A stretch of 64,000 nucleotides of DNA, taken from NCBI GenBank assembly GCA_944390825.1, contig CALXRG010000006.1, positions 53,618 to 117,617 of the forward strand, in the 5' to 3' direction. Positions 16,509 to 23,983 of the stretch are shown one piece after another. The stretch comes from an uncultured Akkermansia sp. (GTDB lineage Bacteria; Verrucomicrobiota; Verrucomicrobiia; Verrucomicrobiales; Akkermansiaceae). The position numbers and the translations under genes are program-made. The notes beneath the pieces are model-generated. The model ran no database searches. It was not told where the DNA came from and saw only the letters and a program-made list of their open reading frames with translations. The stretch's first letter is position 1, and each line of letters begins with the position of its first letter.

Positions 16509-18041
16509 TTAGAGGCTGAACGTATCGCGGCACGGGCAGTCAGCCAGCACCCACTTTGCCTTACCGGACTCCGCGATGTGCACCAGTGCGTGGTACGTAT
16601 CCTCCTCATCGGCACCGACCTTAGCCGCGACATCCGCCGCCGTGGCAGGCGCCGTCGTCAGCGCACCTTCTGCGGCCGCCAGCAGCTTCAGGAACACATT
16701 GGCGGCCAGCTTGCCGGCCTGTACGCCCGGCTGGTGATAGGCATTGATGTGAATCAGGCTGGCATAGAAGCTGACCGTGCGTTCAAACAGAGCGATCAGC
16801 ATGCCCAGCGTATAAGCGTTGACCGTGGGAATGGAAATGGTAATACTCTGGCGTCCGCTCTCGGCCAAAGCCTTGCGGGTACCGCGCAGGAAGCCCTGCA
16901 GGTAGTCGCCCGCCGTGAAGTTATCCTCCACCTTCACGGTGTCCGTCGGAGCCTGCCGCACCTCGATGAAGGTCACAAAGAAGTTGTTGAGGCCGTCGCG
17001 CAACTGCTGAACGTAGGCGTGCTGGTCCGTGGAACCTTTGTTGCCGTAGACCGAGATACCCTGATGGACGACGTTGCCGTCCAGGTCAAGCTCCTTGCCG
17101 AGTGACTCCATGATGAGCTGCTGGAGATACTTCGAGAAAAGCACCAGGCTGTCCTTGTACGGCAGCACCACCATATCCTTGCAGCCCTTGCCGTTGCCGG
17201 CGGCGTACCAGGCGAGTGCCAGCTTCATGGCTGCATTCACCGCTGTGTCAGCCACGCGGGTGTGGGCATCCATATCGGCAGCACCCTTCAGCAGAGCGTC
17301 CACGTCCACCCCCTGGAGAGCAGCGGGAACCAGGCCCACCACCGAGGTTTCGGACGTGCGGCCGCCCACCCAGTCCTCCATCGGGAAGCGCTTCACCCAG
17401 CCCTCGCTGACGGCCACCTGATCAAGCTTTGAGCCGACACCGGTGACCGCCACCGCCTGCTTGGCAAAGCAGAGCCCCTTCGCCTTGAAGTAGGCCTGGG
17501 CGCACACCATGCCATTGCGGGTTTCGGGAGTGCCGCCGCTCTTGGAGATCACCACTGCCAGCGTCGTCGCCAGAGGCAGGGTGTCCAGCACCCGGTACAT
17601 GCCATCCGGATCCGTGTTGTCCAGGAAAGCCATGCGGAGCCCCTGCGCCGGCAGAGCATCAGCCACCAGCTCCGGGCCCAGAGCCGAACCGCCGATGCCG
17701 ATCACCAGGCAGGTCGTGTAGGCTTCGCCGTTGGGGGCTTTGATGTCGCCGCCGAGCACCTGGGCCGCAAACGCCTTCAGATCAGCCAGCGGACCGTCAA
17801 TCTTGGCTTTCAGCTCGGCCGTCGGGGCAATCGCGCTGTTGCGCAGCCAGTAATGGCCAACCATGCGGTTTTCATCCGGGTTGGCGATGGCACCGCCCTC
17901 CAGCGCGGCAATGTCGCTGTAGGCGCGATCGATCAGGGGCTTCATCTCCGCCAGGAACTCAGGAGTGAGCGGGAGCTTGGAAAGATCCAGAGAAATACCC
18001 ATCTCGGGGTAACGCAAGAGCTGTTGAGCGTACGTTTTCAT
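16509..18041 (-). CDS. pgi: Glucose-6-phosphate isomerase
   Basis: A 510-residue phosphoglucose isomerase, interconverting glucose-6-P and fructose-6-P in glycolysis and supplying sugar phosphates for glycan synthesis. SIS-type sugar-phosphate binding is visible in 'CLVIGIGGSALGPELV' and 'VVISKSGGTPETRN'; other family marks are 'DWVGGRTSETSVVGL', 'YGNKGSTDQHAYVQQLRDG' (catalytic His region) and the C-terminal 'HINAYHQPGVQAGK'. The frame extends to 18122, but a TTGCCT-17-TATAAT promoter sits 9 nt before the ATG at 18041 and fixes the start. It is divergent from hldE, whose pathway draws on the same hexose-phosphate pool through sedoheptulose-7-P. Confidence 0.95.
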   Translation of the reverse strand: MKTYAQQLLRYPEMGISLDLSKLPLTPEFLAEMKPLIDRAYSDIAALEGGAIANPDENRMVGHYWLRNSAIAPTAELKAKIDGPLADLKAFAAQVLGGDIKAPNGEAYTTCLVIGIGGSALGPELVADALPAQGLRMAFLDNTDPDGMYRVLDTLPLATTLAVVISKSGGTPETRNGMVCAQAYFKAKGLCFAKQAVAVTGVGSKLDQVAVSEGWVKRFPMEDWVGGRTSETSVVGLVPAALQGVDVDALLKGAADMDAHTRVADTAVNAAMKLALAWYAAGNGKGCKDMVVLPYKDSLVLFSKYLQQLIMESLGKELDLDGNVVHQGISVYGNKGSTDQHAYVQQLRDGLNNFFVTFIEVRQAPTDTVKVEDNFTAGDYLQGFLRGTRKALAESGRQSITISIPTVNAYTLGMLIALFERTVSFYASLIHINAYHQPGVQAGKLAANVFLKLLAAAEGALTTAPATAADVAAKVGADEEDTYHALVHIAESGKAKWVLADCPCRDTFSL

Positions 18042-18050
18042 AACGCCGGG

Positions 18051-18079
18051 ATTATAGCCCGATATCCCTGCACAGGCAA
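18051..18079 (-). promoter_or_regulatory. pgi: Promoter of pgi, near-leaderless
   Basis: Minus strand TTGCCT (18079-18074), spacer 17, perfect TATAAT (18056-18051). The -10 ends 9 nt before the ATG at 18041. Confidence 0.8.
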
Positions 18080-18115
18080 GCGAAAAGGGCCTCCAAAACC
18101 TGCCGCGCTTTATGC

Positions 18116-18144
18116 TTGTCATCAGGCGATGAATACGCTAGAAT
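18116..18144 (+). promoter_or_regulatory. hldE: Promoter of hldE-gmhA
   Basis: TTGTCA at 18116-18121, spacer 17, TAGAAT at 18139-18144. The -10 ends 10 nt before the ATG at 18155, so the leader is only about 3-4 nt. Confidence 0.75.
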
Positions 18145-18154
18145 CAACCTGTTC

Positions 18155-19618
18155 ATGAGCACGAAGCAAATCAACAGTTTTATCGATGCCTTCTCACAGA
18201 CGAGCCTGCTCTGCATCGGCGATATGATGATGGATGTGTTCGTGTACGGCAAAAGCTCGCGGCTCTCTCCCGAGGCGCCTGTGCCCGTAATGGTGCAGGA
18301 AAGGGAAACCCGCATGCTCGGTGGAGCCGGCAACGTCGTGACCAACCTTTGCAAACTCGGGTGTCGGACCATGTTTGCCGGGGTCGTGGGAGATGATGCC
18401 GACGGCAGGCTGCTGGCAGAGTATATGCAGGAGCTCGGAGCCGATGCCAGCCTGCTGCATTTCGTTGCCGGATACAGCACAGCGGTCAAAACCCGTTTTT
18501 GCAGCGGCGCGCATCACCTGCTGCGGGTTGACAGGGAAACACGTCTGCACCTGCCCGGGGAACTCGTGGAAGATATACTCGAACAGGTGGAGCAACGCCT
18601 GTCCTCGACCGACCTTGTCCTGCTTTCCGACTACGGCAAGGGCCTCTTTGATGAGCGGCTCACGCCCGCCCTGATCACCCTTTGCAACAAGTACGGTGTA
18701 CGTGTCATCGTCGATCCCAAACGCTCCGACTACACCATATACAAGGGAGCGACCCTGGTCAAGCCCAACCTCAAGGAGTTCAGTGAAGCAACCGGGAAGC
18801 AATTTGACCCGGCAACCCCCGGATTTTTCGGGGAAGCCGTGGATGCCGGGCGCAAGCTCTGCAAGCGTTTCGGCATCAGCAACCTTCTCGTCACCCTGAG
18901 TGAACACGGCATGATCTTCATCCCGGCAGCAGATCAGGAGACTCCTTTCATCATCCCCACGGAGGCTCTGGAAGTCTTTGATGTTTCCGGTGCGGGCGAT
19001 ACCTCGCTGGCGGCGTTGGGCGCCGCTCTTGCCGCAGGCGCGCGCATGGATCAGGCCATTCGCATAGCCAACAAAGCGAGTGGCATCGTTGTCGGCAAGT
19101 TTGGCACGGCCAGTGTGACTCCCGAGGAACTGAAAGCAGAACTTCCGGGTTCCACATCATCCCGCATCCTTACCCCCGAACAGGCGCAGAAACTCGTACA
19201 TACCCTGCGGGAGCAGGGAAAGTGCATCGGCTTCACCAATGGATGCTTCGACCTGCTGCATCCTGGCCATTTGCAGTCCTTTGCTCTGGCCCGCCAAGCC
19301 TGCGATGTGCTGTTCGTCGGGCTCAACAGCGATGCATCCGTCCGGCGACTCAAGGGACCAACTCGCCCCATCAACACCGAACAGAGCCGCGCAGCTCTCC
19401 TCTGCGGGCTTAAGCACGTGGATTACGTAGTGATTTTTGACGATGATACGGCCCTGCCGCTGATTGAACGGTTGCGGCCCGACGTCATTGCCAAAGAAGG
19501 TTACCCCCTCGACCGCTGGCCTGAAGGCCGGGCCGTGATCGCCTACGGTGGACGTGCTTTGGAATTGCCGCGTCTCGAGGGCTTCTCCACCACCAGCATC
19601 ATCGGCAAACTTTCATGA
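18155..19618 (+). CDS. hldE: Bifunctional heptose-7-phosphate kinase / heptose-1-phosphate adenylyltransferase
   Basis: A 487-residue fusion enzyme for ADP-heptose, the LPS inner-core precursor. The N-terminal pfkB/ribokinase domain (to about residue 330) has 'LCIGDMMMDVFVYGKSSRLS', 'MLGGAGNVVTNLCKLG' and the catalytic 'FDVSGAGDTSLAALGAAL'. The C-terminal nucleotidyltransferase domain carries 'GFTNGCFDLLHPGHLQSF' with the HxGH ATP site. Both domains look complete, so it is the HldE rather than the split HldA/HldC form. The promoter leaves almost no leader before ATG 18155, so the longer frame from 18116 is rejected. Its stop overlaps the gmhA start in ATGA, a coupled pair that covers two steps of the same pathway. 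Confidence 0.95.
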   Translation: MSTKQINSFIDAFSQTSLLCIGDMMMDVFVYGKSSRLSPEAPVPVMVQERETRMLGGAGNVVTNLCKLGCRTMFAGVVGDDADGRLLAEYMQELGADASLLHFVAGYSTAVKTRFCSGAHHLLRVDRETRLHLPGELVEDILEQVEQRLSSTDLVLLSDYGKGLFDERLTPALITLCNKYGVRVIVDPKRSDYTIYKGATLVKPNLKEFSEATGKQFDPATPGFFGEAVDAGRKLCKRFGISNLLVTLSEHGMIFIPAADQETPFIIPTEALEVFDVSGAGDTSLAALGAALAAGARMDQAIRIANKASGIVVGKFGTASVTPEELKAELPGSTSSRILTPEQAQKLVHTLREQGKCIGFTNGCFDLLHPGHLQSFALARQACDVLFVGLNSDASVRRLKGPTRPINTEQSRAALLCGLKHVDYVVIFDDDTALPLIERLRPDVIAKEGYPLDRWPEGRAVIAYGGRALELPRLEGFSTTSIIGKLS

Positions 19619-20220
19619 AAACTCTGGTACACCACGAAATAACGGCACTGGCTGATGCCATGAACCGCTTGGCCGAAGAGTCTGCCGGCAAAGTGGCGGA
19701 CATTGCGGCAGCCTGCATCAACTCCATACGGCAAGGGGGCAAAGTGATGCTTTGCGGCAACGGGGGCTCCGCGGCAGACGCGCAGCACCTTGCGGCGGAA
19801 CTCATCGGCCGGTACAAAATGGAGCGGGCCGCCATGCCGGCGATTGCCCTGACGACAGACACCTCCATCATCACTGCCTTGGGCAACGACTACGGGTACG
19901 ATACGATCTTTGCCCGTCAGGTGCAAGGGCTTGGCAAAGCGGGGGATGTGCTGATTGGCATCTCTACCTCGGGCAACAGCCGCAACGTCCTGCTGGCCAT
20001 GGCCGAGGCCAGGAAGCTGGGCGTGACCACGGTTGCCTTCACCGGAGCAGGAGGAGGCCGCATGGCTGAAGTGGCAGATCTTTCCCTGCAGGTGCCCTCC
20101 ACCGTGACCAATCACATCCAGGAGATGCACATCACCTGCGGGCATTTGGTGTGCGAACTGGTGGAAAAGTCCCTTGCTGGAGAAAAGCCCCTTACTGGCG
20201 GAGAGGCCGGAGCCTCCTGA
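19615..20220 (+). CDS. gmhA: Sedoheptulose-7-phosphate isomerase
   Basis: A 201-residue SIS-fold isomerase producing D-glycero-D-manno-heptose-7-P, the first committed step of LPS heptose synthesis and the substrate of the HldE kinase. 'LCGNGGSAADAQHLAAELIG' and 'IGISTSGNSRNVLLAMAEA' are the sugar-phosphate-binding loops; 'NHIQEMHITCGHLVCELVE' contains the catalytic His region. It starts inside the hldE stop codon (ATGA). The GmhB phosphatase needed between the two HldE steps is not in the window. Confidence 0.95.
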   Translation: MKTLVHHEITALADAMNRLAEESAGKVADIAAACINSIRQGGKVMLCGNGGSAADAQHLAAELIGRYKMERAAMPAIALTTDTSIITALGNDYGYDTIFARQVQGLGKAGDVLIGISTSGNSRNVLLAMAEARKLGVTTVAFTGAGGGRMAEVADLSLQVPSTVTNHIQEMHITCGHLVCELVEKSLAGEKPLTGGEAGAS

Positions 20221-20314
20221 CTCCCACACATCACTGACCCTGTTAACACGCAGCCGGAAGACCATGCGAGGGGAAGCCGGTGCGGAGAAGAACAAAGACG
20301 ACACATTGCACAGA

Positions 20315-21568
20315 ATGAAAAAGAACCAAACAATCAAAAATCTGGCTGTGGCCGGCTCATGCCTGGCATCTCTGTTTGCATTGAGTAGCTGTGGAGATGA
20401 CGAGCAGCAACCGGAGCAGGCCTCAGCAGCCGAGCAGGTGCAAGCACCGGTGGCGAAGGAAACCGCCCCCCAGGCGACAGCAGAAGAGCAGCTGGGAACA
20501 GCACGGGATATTCTGTTCGACTACATGCTGTTCACGCAGGGCAAGGTTGTGAGTTCGCTGGCTTCCGCACCCCAGCTCAACGAGTTCGTCAAGGAAATGC
20601 TCGAGAAAATCGAAGCCTACTATGCCGAGCTGAACAAAGCCGAGCAGGCAACCCCCGAGCGGGTGCGTGTCGGGTTGCGCCTTGCCGAGATCTGCCGTTC
20701 TCTCAACGCCTACGCCAAAGCCAAGGGCTATTACGAATCCGCGGAAAAAGACCTGGCCACCCTTCCCGAGGGCAGCCGGACCTCCCTGGACGGCATGCGC
20801 CTGACCAGCTCGATCAAAAATGGCCTTGCCACCTGCCTTCTCTACACAGCGCAGGGGTTTGACGAGCCCAAAAAACTCTACGCCGAAGCCTTGCAGACAG
20901 ACGAGGCCATCTTCAACGGAACTCTGCCCAAGCAAGACAACCTCACGGCCGACGACATCACTCCCGCCGTCAGCGACGCCACCTGTGAACTGCTGGGTTC
21001 CTACCGCTGCCTGGCAGATTGTATCCGTCGCTCGGGCGATCCCGAAGAAGCCCGCGAAATTCTCAAAAAAGGCATTGCCAAAGCCGGTCAACTGGGGCGC
21101 CTGGATACAGCTATGGTGATCAGTTTCTGTCGCCTGCTCAGCGATCTGGGAGACCTGGAAAACGCCGCCGGCAACAAAAATGAAGCACTCAACAGCTGGG
21201 GCTCGGCCCAGAACCTGTTGCGCAACAGCGCCCAAGTCGCAACCAAGCAGCATCTGCTCATGGAAATCAAACAGCTCTTTGAGCGACTGACTCCGTGCAT
21301 ACGCTCCGTGCAGGCTGAGCTCCAGGCTTCGGAACAACCCCAGCCGGACGCCCCTGCATCCGGAGCTGCTCCTGCATCCGGAGCTGCTCCTGCCCCGGAC
21401 GCCACAGCCCCCGCCGCGATAACCCCGGCTGCTTCAACCGCAGCCGCCCCGGGTGACGCGACCACTCCCCAGCAAGCCGCCTCCCAGCCACAACCTGCGG
21501 CAGCCCCCACCAAAGGCTCCAAGCAGTCGGCAGGAACTTCCTCCTCCCGCCGGAAGAAAAAGAAATAA
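20315..21568 (+). CDS. Lipoprotein, probably helical repeat, low-complexity C-terminus
   Basis: A 417-residue exported lipoprotein: basic start 'MKKNQTIKNLAVAGS', hydrophobic core and lipobox 'LSSC' at about residues 23-26. The central 250 residues are helical with tetratricopeptide-like spacing ('VRVGLRLAEICRSLNAYAKA', 'CELLGSYRCLADCIRRSGD', 'ARREILKKG'-like helices), then an Ala/Pro/Gln-rich tail with a near-perfect tandem 'ASGAAP' repeat and a very basic end 'SSRRKKKK'. I cannot assign a function. Start chosen at 20315 because it gives a normal lipoprotein signal; the longer frame from 20174 overlaps gmhA and has no signal. It sits between the heptose genes and nspC. Confidence 0.75.
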   Translation: MKKNQTIKNLAVAGSCLASLFALSSCGDDEQQPEQASAAEQVQAPVAKETAPQATAEEQLGTARDILFDYMLFTQGKVVSSLASAPQLNEFVKEMLEKIEAYYAELNKAEQATPERVRVGLRLAEICRSLNAYAKAKGYYESAEKDLATLPEGSRTSLDGMRLTSSIKNGLATCLLYTAQGFDEPKKLYAEALQTDEAIFNGTLPKQDNLTADDITPAVSDATCELLGSYRCLADCIRRSGDPEEAREILKKGIAKAGQLGRLDTAMVISFCRLLSDLGDLENAAGNKNEALNSWGSAQNLLRNSAQVATKQHLLMEIKQLFERLTPCIRSVQAELQASEQPQPDAPASGAAPASGAAPAPDATAPAAITPAASTAAAPGDATTPQQAASQPQPAAAPTKGSKQSAGTSSSRRKKKK

Positions 21569-21614
21569 ACCTGGGAAAGCCCACACGAACGGAAGGGCCC
21601 CTTCATCAGTGTCT

Positions 21615-22856
21615 ATGGCACAGTTTCTCATCTCGCCCGCCGCTTTGCAACGCAACGCCGCCATCCTTCAGGAAGTTGCGCAGCAAAGCGGGGCGCATCT
21701 ACTCGTCGCTCTCAAAGCCTTTTCCTCCCCATCCTGCATGAAATACCTGCAGCCCTACGCTGCGGGATGCTGTGCGTCAGGACTCTACGAAGCCCGACTC
21801 GGAGCGCGGCATCTGGGCGGACACGTCGCCGTATATTCCCCGGCCTACCGCGAGGACGAGCTGCGCGAGCTCCTCGACTTTGCGCATCACATCGACTTCA
21901 ACAGCCTTCCCCAGTGGCAACGCCACCGGGAGCTTTGCCTGGCACACCCCCGAGCCGGCAAAAATCACAACAGCACAGACAAGCCCGAGCTTCAGTTTGG
22001 CCTGCGTGTCAATCCCTGCTTTTCCACCGGTCACACCCCCCTCTACGACCCCTGCATCCCCGGCTCCCGCCTCGGCATTCCAACCGCCCAACTGCGGGAT
22101 GCCGACCTTACCGGCATCTCCGGGCTGCATCTCCACACCCTCTGTGAGCAAGGCGCCCGCGAACTCGCCGACACCTTCCATGCCTTTGAATCCGAAGCCC
22201 GCGACATCCTCGCCCTGCCCCAGATCCGCTATCTCAACCTTGGCGGAGGCCACTGGATCACCAAGCCGGAGTACGACCGGAGTCTGCTCATTTCCCTTAT
22301 CCGCGACATCCGCGACCGGTATCAGCTCGACGTCTATCTGGAACCCGGCGAAGCCTGGTGCATCCACACCGGCATCCTGCGCGCCACCGTGCTCGATATC
22401 TTTGACTCGCTCGGCTACCGCCACGCCATCCTCGACGTCAGCGCCAGCGCCCACATGCCCGACGTCCTGGAAATGCCCTACCGGCCCGACGTCTTCGCCG
22501 TGAGCTCTTCCCCCGGTACCCCCCAGGCCGACCCGGGCAAATCCAGCCTTTTCCCCGCCGTTCAGCTCTCCGACTGCCGTTACGAGCCGGCAGGACGTCC
22601 CGGCGAACACCCGCACACCTACCGCCTGGGTGCACCCACCTGCCTTGCCGGTGACGTCATAGGCGACTACTCCTTCACCCGCCAGCTGCGCGTGGGGGAC
22701 GAACTTGTCTTCGACGACATGACCCACTACACCATCGTCAAAACCACCCACTTCAACGGCGTGCCTCATCCCTCCATAGCCCTGCTGCATCGGGACGGCC
22801 GCATTGAGGAGACACGCAGGTTTCATTATCAAGACTTTGAAAGCCGACTGGGCTGA
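21615..22856 (+). CDS. nspC: Carboxynorspermidine decarboxylase
   Basis: A 413-residue fold-type III PLP decarboxylase of the NspC family, forming norspermidine or spermidine in the alternative polyamine route. 'LLVALKAFSSPSCM' holds the PLP-binding Lys; 'GISGLHLHTLCEQGA', 'YLNLGGGHWITKPEYDRSLL', 'YLEPGEAWCIHTG' and 'LAGDVIGDYSF' fit the family, the last with the cross-subunit Cys/Asp site region ('APTCLAGD'). Its usual partner, carboxynorspermidine dehydrogenase (Lys1-like), is not in the window. The start at 21615 is 46 bp after the lipoprotein stop; earlier in-frame ATGs overlap the lipoprotein tail and are rejected. Confidence 0.92.
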   Translation: MAQFLISPAALQRNAAILQEVAQQSGAHLLVALKAFSSPSCMKYLQPYAAGCCASGLYEARLGARHLGGHVAVYSPAYREDELRELLDFAHHIDFNSLPQWQRHRELCLAHPRAGKNHNSTDKPELQFGLRVNPCFSTGHTPLYDPCIPGSRLGIPTAQLRDADLTGISGLHLHTLCEQGARELADTFHAFESEARDILALPQIRYLNLGGGHWITKPEYDRSLLISLIRDIRDRYQLDVYLEPGEAWCIHTGILRATVLDIFDSLGYRHAILDVSASAHMPDVLEMPYRPDVFAVSSSPGTPQADPGKSSLFPAVQLSDCRYEPAGRPGEHPHTYRLGAPTCLAGDVIGDYSFTRQLRVGDELVFDDMTHYTIVKTTHFNGVPHPSIALLHRDGRIEETRRFHYQDFESRLG

Positions 22857-22944
22857 GGGGCTGAGTTCTCCCTGTCCCGCCACAGGAGCCAGAGCAGAAA
22901 CTCCGGCCCAAAAATGAAAAAATCAGAAAAAAAGCAGAATTCTC

Positions 22945-22973
22945 TTGACGAAACGGCCGAAAATTGCTACACT
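22945..22973 (+). promoter_or_regulatory. Promoter of tRNA-Arg
   Basis: TTGACG at 22945-22950, spacer 17, TACACT at 22968-22973; predicted start near 22980, about 26 nt before the tRNA. Confidence 0.75.
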
Positions 22974-23005
22974 CTGCGCGTTGCCACACGGCAGCAATCA
23001 ACAAA

Positions 23006-23079
23006 GCGCCCGTAGCTCAATTGGATAGAGCATCTGACTACGGATCAGAAGGTTTGGGGTTCGAATCCCTGCGGGCGTG
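23006..23079 (+). tRNA. tRNA-Arg (anticodon ACG)
   Basis: A complete 74-nt cloverleaf. The acceptor pairs GCGCCCG with CGGGCGT (one G-U), the D arm holds AGCTCAATTGGATAGAGC, the anticodon stem is TCTGA/TCAGA around CTACGGA (anticodon ACG), and the T arm is GGGGTTCGAATCCC. CCA is not encoded. A terminator follows 30 nt later. Confidence 0.97.
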
Positions 23080-23108
23080 GTACCCATACAAAGGCTCAAG
23101 CCAAAAAG

Positions 23109-23139
23109 AACCGGTCACCCCCCTACGACCGGTTTTTTT
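23109..23139 (+). terminator. Terminator after tRNA-Arg
   Basis: An 8-bp stem AACCGGTC with GACCGGTT followed directly by a run of T. It separates the tRNA from tmRNA. Confidence 0.85.
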
Positions 23140-23173
23140 GTTAAGAGTTCAGCGTAGGAGTACCAAACGACAT

Positions 23174-23530
23174 GGGGGCGTCCCGGTTTCGACTGAACAT
23201 TCGAGGCGCCGGCTGCATGTGGAGGTTGAACGGCTGGCCTCCTTAAAAGCCGCTCAAACAATTAAATGCCTATTCCAAGAACGAATACGCAATGGCCGCG
23301 TAACATCGCCGCCTAGAGCCAAATCCTGACGCCTACTAAGGGTGCGGCTCACAGCTCAGTAGGCAGGTGCAAGGCGGGGTAACCGCGCACTGCATGACAA
23401 CCACAGGTTACTAGCGAGGTGGAAGGCCGACGCAGAGCGGACCACCAGCGAAGCAGCCAATCTGCGTCTGAACATGGAGATGCTTGCGTCAACAGTGTCC
23501 AGGACAGGGGTTCGATTCCCCTCGCCTCCA
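23174..23530 (+). ncRNA. ssrA: Transfer-messenger RNA (tmRNA)
   Basis: A 357-nt RNA that rescues stalled ribosomes. The 5' end GGGGGCGTCCCGGTTTCGAC and the 3' end with the T-arm GGGGTTCGATTCCCC and CGCCTCCA are the tRNA-like ends; acceptor GGGGGCG pairs with CGCCTCC. The tag frame ends at the TAA 23301-23303. Reading back gives '...AYSKNEYAMAA'; the resume codon is probably the GCC at 23268, for an 11-codon tag, but I cannot prove this. The hydrophobic end AMAA suits ClpXP-type proteases. It is the one-piece form. A 14-bp hairpin follows at 23548. Confidence 0.96.
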
Positions 23531-23547
23531 GCAGAGAAATCATACAG

Positions 23548-23581
23548 AATCCCGCGTAAAACACTGATTTTACGCGGGATT
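23548..23581 (+). terminator. Hairpin after tmRNA
   Basis: A perfect 14-bp stem (23548-23561 with 23568-23581) around CACTGA, followed by CTTGC. The U-run is built into the stem end. Confidence 0.75.
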
Positions 23582-23851
23582 CTTGCTACTATACCCGCGA
23601 ATCCATAGGAAAGTTCTTTACGAATTTCTTGACGGGTTTTCTTTCGAGTTGTTCACTCGTGATGCCCGGAACCGCCCTCCCGCAGGCGTGCAATTCATGC
23701 ATCGGTCCCAATTCCTTCCGCTGGGAGGCCGAATCGACGGCGGAGATGATTATTCCTGCCCACATACCCTGTCCCGTAGCCACTCGGGCAAAGAGCACAA
23801 CTCCGTCTGGCTGGAAGACGCATGGTGAAGGCATGGTAGGGCGCATGCGTT
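23582..23851. other. Intergenic stretch, no convincing gene
   Basis: Open frames of 81 (+) and 85 (-) codons overlap here on opposite strands, but neither has a promoter, recognisable motif or plausible start context. Confidence 0.5.
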
Positions 23852-23895
23852 AAAAAAGCCCATCATAGGAAGCGAGAACGCAGCAGGTGATGGGC
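23852..23895 (-). terminator. Terminator of the SNF2 gene
   Basis: On the minus strand the stem GCCCATCA...TGATGGGC (8 bp, 22-nt loop) is followed by TTTTTTAA. It lies about 90 nt after the SNF2 stop codon. Confidence 0.75.
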
Positions 23896-23983
23896 GGTAT
23901 GACTCTGCCGCGAAACAGGACGCCGGAAACGCTGCCGGAACGATGGGGGAGAGGCTCGTGACGCAGCTTACGTCCGGGATTGC

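Noticed and set aside
23006..23530. Possible integrated element at the tRNA/tmRNA genes
   Set aside because: Both are common integration sites, but I see no integrase and no second partial copy of either 3' end nearby.
23583..23846. Small frames of 81 and 85 codons after tmRNA
   Set aside because: Opposite strands, no promoter, no recognisable motif.
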